The position numbers and the translations under genes were made by a program. Positions 22,046 to 34,600 of a stretch of 64,000 bases of DNA are shown one piece after another (the stretch's first letter is position 1; every line of letters starts with the position of its first letter). Origin of the DNA: Marthasterias glacialis (lineage: Eukaryota; Echinodermata; Asteroidea; Forcipulatida; Asteriidae); contig OU452221.1 of assembly GCA_911728455.2 (NCBI GenBank), positions 6,893,047-6,957,046 of the forward strand, in the 5' to 3' direction. The notes under the pieces are model-generated. The model saw only the letters and a program-made list of their open reading frames with translations. It ran no database searches and was not told the DNA's origin.

Positions 22046-22359
22046 AAGCATTGTTACATATCTTTGTTACTATCTTAGCTCTCTTTTAACATGCTGTAAG
22101 GTGGATGGGGGCGGATTGAGCAGTGAGGTATCTCATCATCACAGTTTGAGTAGTCGGGTGGGGGCAAGGTGTCACTTTTTCATAAAATTTATAGTAAATT
22201 ACAAAAAACATCCTGCAAAATTTGTATTTCTTTGACTTGTTATATAAATATGCTTAATTGTTACATTAGTTTTTTGTTATTGTGGGGGTGTGGATGGGCG
22301 GCTCAGACTGCTTTTTCCCAATGATTTTCCCAGTTTGGAGCAAAAAATATGAGCCAGTG

Positions 22360-22559
22360 CACACACGTACACGAGCTCTAAAGAGACATAAAACAGCCGT
22401 CTGCAATATCCGCTAACTTTTACTTAGTCTGGTACCAACATTACTGCGCATGAATCCATTGGTGCTGAAAGGGTAACCGTTCTACATATAGTTGTGCATG
22501 CAGCGTAAACAGAAAATAGTGTGTTTGGTGAAAACTGTGTCAAAACTACGCTGAAAACG
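22360..22559 (+). promoter_or_regulatory. Presumed KIN17 promoter/5' UTR
   Basis: This is simply the 200 bp before the start codon. I see no TATA box at a usable distance; 'tgcgcatg' at 22447 is an NRF1-like half match. It is placed by position, not by a strong signal. Confidence 0.3.
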
Positions 22560-22673
22560 ATGCCGAAACAAGGGTTTTTGACGCCTAAGGCTATAGCCAA
22601 CAGGATCAAATCCAAGGGTCTTCAAAAGTTGCGATGGTTTTGCCAAATGTGTCAAAAACAGTGCCGGGACGAG
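22560..22673 (+). CDS. KIN: KIN17 exon 1: start and first zinc ligands
   Basis: It codes residues 1-38, MPKQGFLTPK..., including C28 and C31 of the zinc finger. The frame stays open upstream to 22521 but without an ATG, so 22560 is the start. The donor is gtaagc. Confidence 0.97.
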
Positions 22674-25600
22674 GTAAGCATTTCCAAATTGTTATGTCAT
22701 GATTTTCCTACTTTCAGTTCACTCTGTCATAGTCATACATGTCAACATCATACATGTCATCTGGTCATATAAAACAATTCATAAAATACTTTATTGAAAA
22801 TGAATAAATAGTGCCAATACGCTGGACTACCTCCGCTTCTTGGCCCTATGAACGCAATTGTCCAAAATCGGGGATCAACTTTCAAATCGAAACTTACATT
22901 TTTTTGCCAAAATGTTTCCATCGATGATCTCTTTACTCTTTATCATTGCGCCAGAGTCTCAAGTACGTCATTAGATCCGACGTATAATGACTTATTTTGG
23001 TGGAATTTTATGAAAAATCTCAGTACTGACACAGACACATTTCAACATGGTCGGAGCCAGGATGGATGCTGTTTCGAAAATCATAACAAATCGCTGAAAT
23101 GCGGAAAATACTTGAGGTTTCTCTGGGGTGCTACTGCTAGCACTAGCAGTAGTACTAGTAGTAGTAGTGTTTTTAAATTTGGACTTGGACGGTTGTACAA
23201 CCATCCAAGTCCAAATTTAAAAACAAAAAGGAGTACAGCGTTCCAGTTACTGGGTCAAGTATATGGTGGCGAAGAACTGTTTATGTATTCACCTATGTTC
23301 ATCTATATTTCAGACAGGCATAGACTTGGCGGTTTATCCATGATAAAGAATTTCTCTACGAATTAATTATTCAAAACCACATTGGAAGGTCAGATAGTAG
23401 GAAGGAAATAAAGTGCCATATCAGTCCCATTCTTAGTTCTGATAAACAAAACCCTTGATCCTCCCGACGGTCATAGACAAGTAAGAAACGTGATCAAGAG
23501 GTTTGATTACTGCAGCTATCCCATTCTTAGCTCTTGGTTCCACATCAGTGTAATTTGATAGTTCTAGGAATAGAACCAACACACTGAACTTCCTCCGTGT
23601 GCATGGAAATAGAGGGTTGTCCGTTTATTGGCTGCCTTGGTTGGACTTGAAGCAACATGAAGAGTTTAACTGGATCTATGTAGTAATGTGATTATTTAAC
23701 ATCCAGCTTTATTGTTGACTTCCACAGAATGGCTTCAAGTGTCACACGACGTCCGAGTCCCATCAGCGACAGCTTCTGCTGTTTGCTGAAAATGAAGAGA
23801 AATTCCTGGATAGCTTTTCAGAGTAAGTGGAATGTTACTCTACAATGTATGTCAGGCAAGGTTCTAGACCTTGATTTCTTCTTGTGGCTAATGTAATGGA
23901 GCAAAGCGACCAAGCTGTCGGAGGGTGGTGTCCCGCCAACGACTTTTAATTTTCCTTCTCTTTTCCCCCGATACCACAATGTTGTTGGTTTTTTTTATTT
24001 AAAACAAATCAAATAAAACAAACAAATAATGTGCAAAAATTCGCCATAAAACCAAGTGCGTGCAGACTACAGTAAATAAGTTTGTTTATTCTTTTTTTGG
24101 CCTGATATTTCTAAAGCACAATCATACTATTTATTTTGTATCGCTAAACTCAACAGCATATTAGCAAAAAAAACCAAAGTAAAACAGTATATTGTTCACG
24201 CATGGTGTAGTTGTACGAATGTAAACACAAACAGCTGCACTTTACGCCCATCACACATCGCATTTTTATCGTTCAAAATGTTCCATGTGAGTTATTTCTA
24301 TGGCACCGGAACACAACTTTAAAAATAAACTTTTCAATGATTATATTTATCATCAAAAAAATGCTATGAAAAATATACGTGACTCGCGAGTCATGAGTCA
24401 TCACTGTAGAGTCCTAGTCACCAGAGTCTGAGTCTTTTGCCGACATGACTCATAGAGGACTCGAGTCTGAGTCCTAGACTTGTTGAGTCCTACAACTCTG
24501 CCTTTTCACACTACAACATTTCTATCCGGCGTTGACCTGTGTAGAGCGCTCGATCCGTGTCGAAACCAACCCTGGTGGGGAGATGGGTTGAGAGCTCTTG
24601 ATCCCTGTCAAAATTTTCAACGCACTGTAGTGTGAACACTCTGGGGTTCATATTTTATCGGTGTTGAGTGTGTGGCGCCATCCACAATTATGCAGTATGG
24701 GAGTTTTCCGCTTGGATCCGTGTAGGACCCCGGCAGCGTGAGACGATCACACAATACATGGGTCAAAAGTTGCACGTGTAATCCACAAGCTGATATCGCA
24801 CAGAGCTAAAGCAGAGCAGATTTGAACCATTTTGAAATTTTACCGACTCAACCCGGAGTTGGCCGTTTAGATTTTGAAACAGACATTGATAGTGTTAATA
24901 ACAGGCCTATAGAAGGATTTGGGAGGGTAAGGGTTAATAAAGTTCTGGCTGATGATACTTTGTAATCGGCAGTCGTTGTGCAACAATTCTTTTTTCCTTT
25001 CTCTTCACCACTCAGGGAGTTCTTTGACAGTTTTATGGAGTTACTCCGTCGACGGTTTGGCACAAGACGCATTCACTGTAACGTCATCTACAATGAGTAC
25101 ATCCAGGACAAGGAGCATTGTCACATGAACGCAACAAAGTGGGAAACGCTGACCGAGTTCGTCAAATGGCTCGGACGGGAAGGTACGATGAGTAACTACA
25201 AATGAGTAGCTTGATACATTAACTTTAACCTTCCCTTCCTCTTGAAAACATCTCTTGGACTTATCGTGTCCACTGTTTGGGAGTTGAAGCACACAGTGTG
25301 GTGTGGTTTTAGTAGTGTGCATTGAGCAAAATGTAGGGATGAGAAATTTCAGACTTTTATTTGAATTAAGACATTTGAATGTCTGCCTGGTGAAAAAAAG
25401 TAGGTGTTATTTTCTTCAGTTATAAAGAAATCCTGCTCTTTGATCTACTTTTCTAGCACAGTGGGTGGATACTGTTCCCAGAAGCTCCTTGCAATCTGTA
25501 ACACCAGGGGTTGCTAAAAGGTGGAAATGACATCAGGTCTAACTCCTGAAATTTAAATCCCAGTTTCAGACATTTTTGACATCAGTGAACCTCACCCATG

Positions 25601-28600
25601 AAAATGAATTCAAAGTTTACAAAGCTTTGGACGGTGTCATTTGTAAGGATTCCATTTGTGTTACTTGTGTTTTTTGCCCAACCACCGATGTGTGTCAAGC
25701 ACTGTATACTAAGTACTTTCCCTGAAAAAAACCTCACAGGCATATCCGTCGGGTGGGATTCGAACCCACGACCCCCTGCCATTCTAGAGCAGATGTCTTA
25801 CAACTAGACTACCGATATGGCCCAGCAGCTAGAGGCAGTTTGAATCCTATTAGCAGCGGATACCGCAACCATTATAGTAGATGTTCATTTTTGCATCGAG
25901 GATACAGAATATTAGTTGTTGTTTTTTTTACCCATACACCGATGTGTGTTAAGCACTGTTTACTCAGTACTGTCCCTAGTCCTGTGACAAAATCCACTGG
26001 CATTTTTGTCAAGTCCATTTGTGTAGGCCTACTCAATATTTCCAGTTTGATGTGAGTTGTTCAAAGCACAGTTGGTCCATCATACATGTACCTATATGGC
26101 GAGGCTTGGAATGGACAAGGCTTGCAATGCAAACCACCAGCTTGTTTTGAGCCCTAAGGGGCAGTCCATGTATTTTATGAATCAAACTTCTCACAGAACT
26201 TCTCAACAGTTCTTCCAAACTTTTCCAAAATAATAACCTGGTCCCTGGTAATAGTCAAGATGTTTTCTTCAGGTTGCTTTGTGATGCCATATTTTGTGTT
26301 CTAATTAGCCATTTTCATGATTGGGATCGGGTTGGCTTTATCTTGCTCTGCCTTTCACCACTGTGGACCCCGGTTCCAATCTCAGACCAGAGCTTTTGGG
26401 TTCCTAGTCCCTATCTGATTTCATGTTTTGGGGTTTTTTTTTTTACTCCAACATCTAAAACTGACACTTCTTCATCATTGTTCTCTGCCTGTACCTTCAG
26501 GCCTACGGGTTACAGTTTTAGGCACTTTTGAGGGTTCCTTATTTTCATTACCTTGTTTTCATTGTCAAATTTAAAATAACACAATCAATCGATTGATCGA
26601 TCGATCAATTAATCAATCAATCATAATCAATTTTTTTCCTGCATCTTTCCAGGTTTTTGCACTGTGGATCAGACAGAGAAGGGTTGGTTCATTACGTACA
26701 TTGACCGAGACCCTGTTACAATCGCCCGGCAGGAATCGGTAGCCAAAAAGGAGAAGCTAGAGCTGGACGATGAGGAGCGGATACAGAGATTCATCCAGCG
26801 TCAAGTAGAGAAAGGTGCAGGTGGTACTGCAGATCAGGTACAAGCCCAAGGAATCCAATTGTGTGGGATTTTTTGTTATCATAGAAGAACCAAAAATATC
26901 TTGTGGTCATATTGGAAGTGGAACAGAGAAGCAAAGAAAAATGTATATACAGTTTTACATGACGAAACCTTGAAGAAAATATGTGAGATCTGCCAGTCTT
27001 ACTGAATGATAAGACCTTGTGCAGGGTGCTGCCAATGAGCTGGTCATGGCCTATCAAAGATGATTAACAGAACAATGCCTTGTTTTACTGAATCATTAGA
27101 GGCCCAATTGTCAATTGTGTCAAAGAGACACTTTGAAATGAGTTTGGCCCAATTTGAAATTGAAAATAGAACTTAAAACAAAAACTTGTCATGTCATTAA
27201 AAGTTGTCAGAAATGAAATAAATCTTATCACTTTAGTTGATTTACCATACTGTCATTTTGGAGACTGTTAGCAAATTTTAAAACCAGTGTGTGGCATATG
27301 CCAGGCAAAAAACCTAAACTTAACTTAACACATTTTTAAGCTGGCTTAAAATTAATGGCATTTTACATGATTGGGAAGGATCAAAAACATAATTGTTTAG
27401 TTTCAGTCTGGAAGCTCATGAAGCTTATACCATAACCAGTTTTTTCTATGAAGTATCTCCCTCTGAAATGCTGTCATATTCAAGAAAACTGTATGTGAAA
27501 CCTTAAAAAAATATTTGAAATAAAGCTGATTTCGGACAAACGAAATTAAGGACAATGTGTTTATATGCTTAAAAGTGTACACAGTTTTTCACCATGTTAT
27601 CCTGACTTAGACGAGGTAATAAGCCCAAATTTTCACAGCTTTATTTTTTCATGTATATATTCAATCAGACAAAGTAAGAACACTGCACGATCAGCTTTAC
27701 CAAACATGTATACTGCCAATAATTTTCTGCTAAGCAAACAAATAAGCAGGAAACCAGTTGCAAATGGTAGATGTGGCATGGTACTTTGGCTGGTAACCTT
27801 ATTCTGGTAAGCAAAGTTGTTTTTTGCTTAGGGACTTTTTGTGTTTTAGCAGCTCTTTGAATTTGGCCCCTGCTTTTTGAGTTCTATAATAAAAAGCATT
27901 GTTTATTTTAATGTTTCTGTCCTGAGTATAAAGCTAAATTTATTGCCCAGTTTGTTTGTTTTTTTACAATAATTGATACCAATGACTTTGAGAGCCCCAC
28001 CGAGTGAATGATATGTTTGTGTATCTCTCTGCAGGGTACCAGTCAGGAGTTTACTGAGCTACAACGGGAGGATGACGAGAGCCGAATCAGTTTCAATTTA
28101 GGCAAGATGGCAGCTGCCTCTAAAACCGAACCTAAAGACAGTAAGCTGACGGCTAAGTCAGATGCTCCCTCCAGTAACAAATCGTAAGTTGTTGTGATTT
28201 TTCATTCTTGTTATTCTTTTGAGTATACCATGTAAAAACTCTTTCAACCAGTTGCCGCCGGGATTTTTGTTTGTTTGTCCCATCCCCCTGGAGGGATTCT
28301 TTTGGCGGAATTGCCGGAATCTTTTTTCTTTGAGGTACCGCTGGCTCAAAGAAACCCTGACTTGACAAGAAGTGCCAAGAGAAGAAAGATTCTCTTTATT
28401 TGGTTGTTTCTTGACCGAGAAAATGTCAAATTCACACAGTGTGAATTGCAAAACATTGTGGCACTAAACTTGAGCCCCTTAGTTTCTTCTTTTATGGGTT
28501 GTTGTGGCTGAGCGGTCCACTGCATAGGAGTCAAACTTTTGTGTTGTTAAGTGTGTGGGTTTGTGTCCTGGTTGTTATGCTTGTGTCCTTAAGCAAGACT

Positions 28601-31600
28601 CGTAACCATAACTGCTTCGTCCTTTGGAATGTTCAGCCGTTGGTCCCATGCTATGTGCAATGCACGTAAAAGAACCCAGTGAACTTATCGCTAATAGAAG
28701 GGATTTTCTGATCATGGTTGGATGCAGATTGCGACGTATTGCCTTGTTAATCCTTACAAGGTGCTGTATAAACAGGACCCAATTTCATAGACCTGCTTTG
28801 AGCAGAAAATATTGCTTAAAAATTGTCTGCTTAGCAAAAATAAGCAGGATACCGGTCACTGATTGTACATGGGACATGCCATTTTGGCTGGTAACATTTT
28901 TCTTGTAAGCATAACTTTGTTTGTGCTAATAGCTACTTTTTGTGCTTAAGCAGCTCTATGAAATTGGGCCCTGTGGCAAATTTCATAGAGCTGCTTAAGC
29001 ACAAAAAGCAGCTAAGCACAACAAAATTAGGCTTACCAGAATAAGGTTACCGGCCAAACTACCATGTTTATGACTGGTATCCTGCTCATTTCTGCTGAGC
29101 AGCAAATTTTTAAGCAATATTTTCTGCTTAAGCAGCTTTATGAAATTGGGCCCTGGTCTCTAAACACAGCTCAGCATACCTGTCAAAAAAGTAATGAGCA
29201 ATTTGAGCGCTTTATAAGAACTATGTGATATTAATGTTAATTATGCAAACAAATTTATTAATAAAATTGGTAGAGAGTGCTTTGAGATGCCATTTGGGTG
29301 TGATAAAGTGCTAAACAAGAACTGTGTGTTGTTATTTTTTTTTTTTTTTTTTCTTAATCCAGGCATTCCAGTTGGGCTAACCCCTTGAAAGGTACGCAGT
29401 CAGTTACAAGGAAAGATGGCAACAGTCACGGCAAGGGAGGGAAGAGAAAGTCAGCTCTGGATGAAATCATTGAGGTATTCCTGACCAAAGACCCAAACAA
29501 TAAATACGCTGCAATATCTGTTTCTTCGGGTCCTTGTTGTGAATTCATACGACCGTTTCGAAATTTTGTTGAAAATTTTTTATTCTTGTTCTTTTTTTCG
29601 AAATTTAGGAAGAGGAGCGGAAGAAGAAAGCCAAGGTGACGCGGACAGAAAACTGGCTGACTGAGGGTATCGTAGTGAAAGTCACCACCAAGAGACTGGG
29701 GGAGAAGTACTACAAGAAGAAAGGTGTGATCACGGTAAGACTTCAGACCTCAGACTTGACAAATCCCTCATCATTCTGGTGTCTTTTCTCTTTTAACATT
29801 AAGGCTCTAAACTTGACAAATACTTCATCATTCTGATGTCTTTTCTCTTTTAACTTTAAGACTCTAAACTTGACAAATACTTCATCATTCTGATGTGTAC
29901 TTTATAATGCAAAATTGTTTTAAAACACTGTGTATCATGTTAAAATTATGTGTAGTATTTTTCAAAAGTGAGGGGTGGTATTAAAGCAAACGGACATTTG
30001 TAATTGTCAACAACCAGTATCCGCACTTTATGTGACCCAACGTATCCATGAAAGAACCAACCTGTGAAAATTTAAGCCCAATCGGTCATTGGAGTCACAA
30101 GAAATAGTGAAAAAATCACCTTATATGTTAACACTGTTTTCACACATCGAGTTTTGGACATGCAAGATCAGAGCTATTTGTTTTACTCATTTCTGAAAAA
30201 CTGTAGCATTTCAAGCAAAAATGTTTCAAAGGAAGTTTTCCACCATGACCATCTTTATACCATGTAAGTTGTGTAAATCTGTGAATTTTATATTTTTCGC
30301 TGTTGAAAAGGATTCAAACTGCCTCTAGCTACTGATCTTAGTAGGTAAAACGTCTGCTCTAGAACGGCAGAGGTCGTGGGTTTGAATCCGTACCTGTAGA
30401 TTTTTTTTTTTTTTTTTCACAGAGGTCGGGAAACTACTGCATATACTGTGCTTAAACACAATGGTGTATAGTCAAGGATGTTAGGGCTCCATAAGGGCTG
30501 TTTGGTTCAGATTTTTCCAAAAGCACCAAATTTGGCCCAGATGTTGCCCATACCATACTATTTCGATTTTTGATGGGCGCCAAGACGGGCGACCCATGGG
30601 GCAGCCATATTGGCAAAATCCAATAGTATGGGTAAAACATGAAAAATATAATCTTCCCAATGCTATGCACAACTTCTAACACCTGAAAACATGGTTGTGT
30701 TACAAATGAGACTAAGTGGGAATTGAAGCCATTTTTTTTATTTTACTTTTACTACACTGAAATAACTTTTCCCTCCTTTATGAAATAGAGACTCTGCATA
30801 TGTATTACTCCATTGAAGGAATTCAGCCTGAGAGGTTGTTTGTATTTATTGTTTTAGGAAGTACGGGATCTTTTTACTGGAATTGTGAAGATGGTGGACA
30901 CGGGCGCCAAAATCAAAGTAGATCAGGAACATGTGGAGACAGTGATACCAGCACCAGGTAAACTACTACACAAAGCTTTGTTGACTGATAGTGTTTCTAA
31001 TAAAACTAATAAGAGTATAAGGGTTTACAAGGTGATGCGTGGTGTGTCGTGGCCGAGCGGATAAGAACACCGGACTCGAGCTCTGGTGTTTCTGATCAGC
31101 AGAGTGTGGGTTCGAGTCCCAGTCGTGACACTTGTGTCCTTAAGCAAGACACCTAACCATTATTGCTGCGTCCTTCGGATGGGACGTAAAGCCGTAGGTC
31201 CTGTGTGTTGTGTAAAGCACGTAAAAGAACCCAGTGCACTCATCCCAAAGAGAAGGGGTTCGCCCCGGTGTTCCTGGTTTGATCGGCTGCAGATTGCGCC
31301 ACAGCACCTTGTGAACCATTACATAGTGCTATGTAAAGAAACAGGTCTCATACTTCAAAACATAACCATGCACACCTTGCAGGAAAAAACACTGAGTGCT
31401 TTGAGACGCCCATCGGGTGTGATAAAGCTCTCTATGGGAAATGCGTATTACTGTTATTATTATTAATATGTGGCGCAATCTGGATAGTGTGTTGGCAGGG
31501 GGACTTGGTCAATGCGATGATTCACAACACAGTGCGCCACCTAGAGTTTGCTGAGGAGACTTCATTTCCAAAAACGGCAGTTTGCCATTCAGTAATCACG

Positions 31601-34600
31601 ATGGACGTATTTGAGTTTCATGTCAAGAAAAGCATTCTAAACCTTGCATGTAAATAGTCTTGTTGCTCACATGCCCGCAGAGAAAAATTCTAACAGGTCC
31701 AATTTCTTGTCTTTATCCCCGATGCAAAAATGAACATCTATTATAAGTCGACTTTCATTTTCCAAATATGCAATCCACCTTGCAAATTAAATGGAAGTTT
31801 TGGGTCGAACTAATGCAAAATTCATATGTTCTGTTGTATTTGATGTCGACACTTGCTTATGATGCACTGTTAAATCTTGACCTCTCCTCCTCACTCACTG
31901 GCACACTGTACTGTGTTATACCACTGTAATAGATTGTGAATTTCATTGGTCGAGAATCAATCACGTGATGTTCTGCAAAGGATGGCTCGGGGGAAACATG
32001 AGTGATGTACCCCACTAGGGGTACATGACCTTAATCCTGCCCACCGCCATGTACAACATTAGAAATAGCCCCCGGGTATGAGGTTGTATTCATGCTGGTA
32101 CTAGGTAAATTGATATACGTTCCTGTACGATGAGTCGTGGGGAACAGTGAAGCAATATTTCTGTCAATTCACCAAACAAAAATGTACCGACCCCTATATT
32201 TGAAATGTGACATCACTGGATGTTTTTGGATGTTAACAAATTTCACACTGGAGGGGTATCAAATATAATGGGAATTTACACCATTTTAACGTAAAGTTAG
32301 AGAATTAAAAAAAAAAGGACGATTTAGCTGTTGCAGACTGCTTACCAATGTGGTCCGCCATTTTGTAGAACCACAAAACGGCGGACCGTATGTTTCTACC
32401 CAGAGTGTGGTTCCGCTGGTGGTATTTCCAGAGGCAAATGTATGCTTTTTTTAAATCACTACTCACTGAGTACAACACACTGAAGGTGTTTTATTGCATG
32501 AACATTTCTTTTAAAAAAAATCAAGGAGCAATCCCAAACAGCAAAATTTAAAGAGTTTTGAAGGCAATAATGTCCCTTTAAGAATCGCTTCTTCTAGTCC
32601 TTGCGTGTGAAATGCTATAAAAATTGTAGTAAGATTTCAGAGGTCTGTGGGGGTTTTTTTTCTTCTTTTTTTAAGGCTTCGTTGAATCTTGCCACTATCA
32701 TGTATCTTAGATGTTTCTCCCAAGCAAGTACATCTTTTCACATTTCTTTATTTATCCTTTTCTTCATTATGTTTGTTTTATTTATAATTTTTGCCTGAAA
32801 CTGTTTTTGCAATCTTTTCACTATATTAATTGTCTCTGATCTTCATTATAAGTTTTTTTGTCTCGTGTCAGTGTACCCATTGTCGTGTCTCTTGTCTGTT
32901 TGTCCGTTGTTGTGTTTGCTTGTTTGGCTGTTTATACAAGCTTCTGATTATCAAAACAGGCCCCTGCTCTGTTTGTTTATTTTATCTCGGTGCCTACACG
33001 AGCTTTGATTGCTCTGTTGGTGTACTCCATAATTATATGTAAAGGTTGTTATTTCTCTGGAGTGGAAATAAATGTGAAGTTGAATTGAACCAGTGGCTCA
33101 GTGGTTTTCTTTCCCTGCCTTTCACCTCTGTGGACCCCGGTTCGAATCCCGGACTGGAGCCTTGCATGTGGATTGGGTTTTCAGTCCCTACCTGATTGCG
33201 TGGGTTTTCCCCTATTTGGGGTTTTCCTCCCACATCTAAAACTGACATTTCTTCAACATCTTCTCTACACAGGTATATCTTCAGGCCTACGGGTCACAGT
33301 GCTAGTCGCTTTTGAGGGTCCCTTTGTTTTATTACCAGAAAGATATAATAATAATAATTAAAAAGAAAATGGGCACTCACACAAACAAGCTGTGCAGATT
33401 TGGCTGTGCCCCCAATTTCTATTCTATTTTTCTCTTCATGTTCATTGTGTTCTTATTGATTGCTGGACTTGGAAATAAATATTTTGGATTGATTGATTGA
33501 TTGATTGATGACAGGTAAGATGGTGGCTGTGGTAAACGGCTTGCACAGAGGACAGAAAGGTTCTCTGATCTCCCTGCAAGACGAATCCTTCTCAGTGTCA
33601 ATCAAACTGCAAACAGTAAGTTATACATGCACTGCCAAATCAATCTACACTTATTTGTGGCCAGGGGCCAACATCTGTAAACTGTTTTTTTTTTAGCTTC
33701 TGATTTTGTACATGGGAGCATCATTTCCACTGGTGTTGAGATGCTTTGTACACTGCAGGATGGTTTTACACAAACATGTCTGGCTATTAAGCTTAAGTCT
33801 ATTTCATAAACATTTGAGAAGATGTTGATGGCGCCTGTGTCTGCGTGCAATCGATTTGTGTCACTCATCTACTTCATCTGCTTGTGGAAATTGCTGTCAA
33901 GTTAGGCAGGACACAAAGTAGATAGATAGATAGATAGATAAAAACTTTATTGTCCCACCAGGTGAAAATTCATGCGGCTTTTTGACAGTAAAATACAAAC
34001 AGTATAGTTTAAAATAAATATAAGAGCAATAAAACCAGTAAAATGTTATTAATAAGACCCGCTAAAATAGATAGGATGAGTGCGACTGAGTTTGGCATTC
34101 TCCGGGTTCTATTTGTATATGAATATGCTGAGTTAAAGCACCAGCTCTACATTGGTAAACTGACTGTAAAGGCTTCAATTCTTTGCACAAATCAAGATAT
34201 TTGTAATGAAACCAACCTGTGAAAATGTCAGCTCATTTAAGTGTTTCATTTACGAGAAAAACAGTAAAAATGCATTCAGCATTTTTTTTTACGCATTCCT
34301 ATAGGCAGAGTTTTCGTCTCGGTGATATTTGATCTGATTTCATTTATTATTTAAAAACGATAACACTTCAGGCTGAAATAGTTCAAGGAAAGTTTTCTAC
34401 CGTCATTATCTTCATACCATGTAAGATATGTAGATCTGTGAACATTTATGTTTTTCTTTTTACCAATGTTGAGCTGGGGCTTTTAGACAAAGTGTGTTTC
34501 TTGAAATTTGTAAATTACACAATTCTTCTCAAGTATGACTAAGGATGAAAAGTGTTTGTTCCTTATGTCCTCTGAAGATAAAAGAATTGTCACTCTGAAA

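Noticed and set aside
22848-23366. 172-codon open frame in KIN17 intron 1
   Set aside because: It runs through a microsatellite-like AGT tract and the hairpin and end of a Tc1/mariner-type MITE; no family resemblance.
31042-31130. Functional tRNA-Leu gene
   Set aside because: Boxes A and B are present, but the sequence continues into a SINE body and the acceptor stem has mismatches; several related heads exist in the window.
33602-33868. Minus-strand open frame over KIN17 exon 9 end
   Set aside because: A shadow of the exon and its intron; the plus-strand KIN17 reading is unambiguous.
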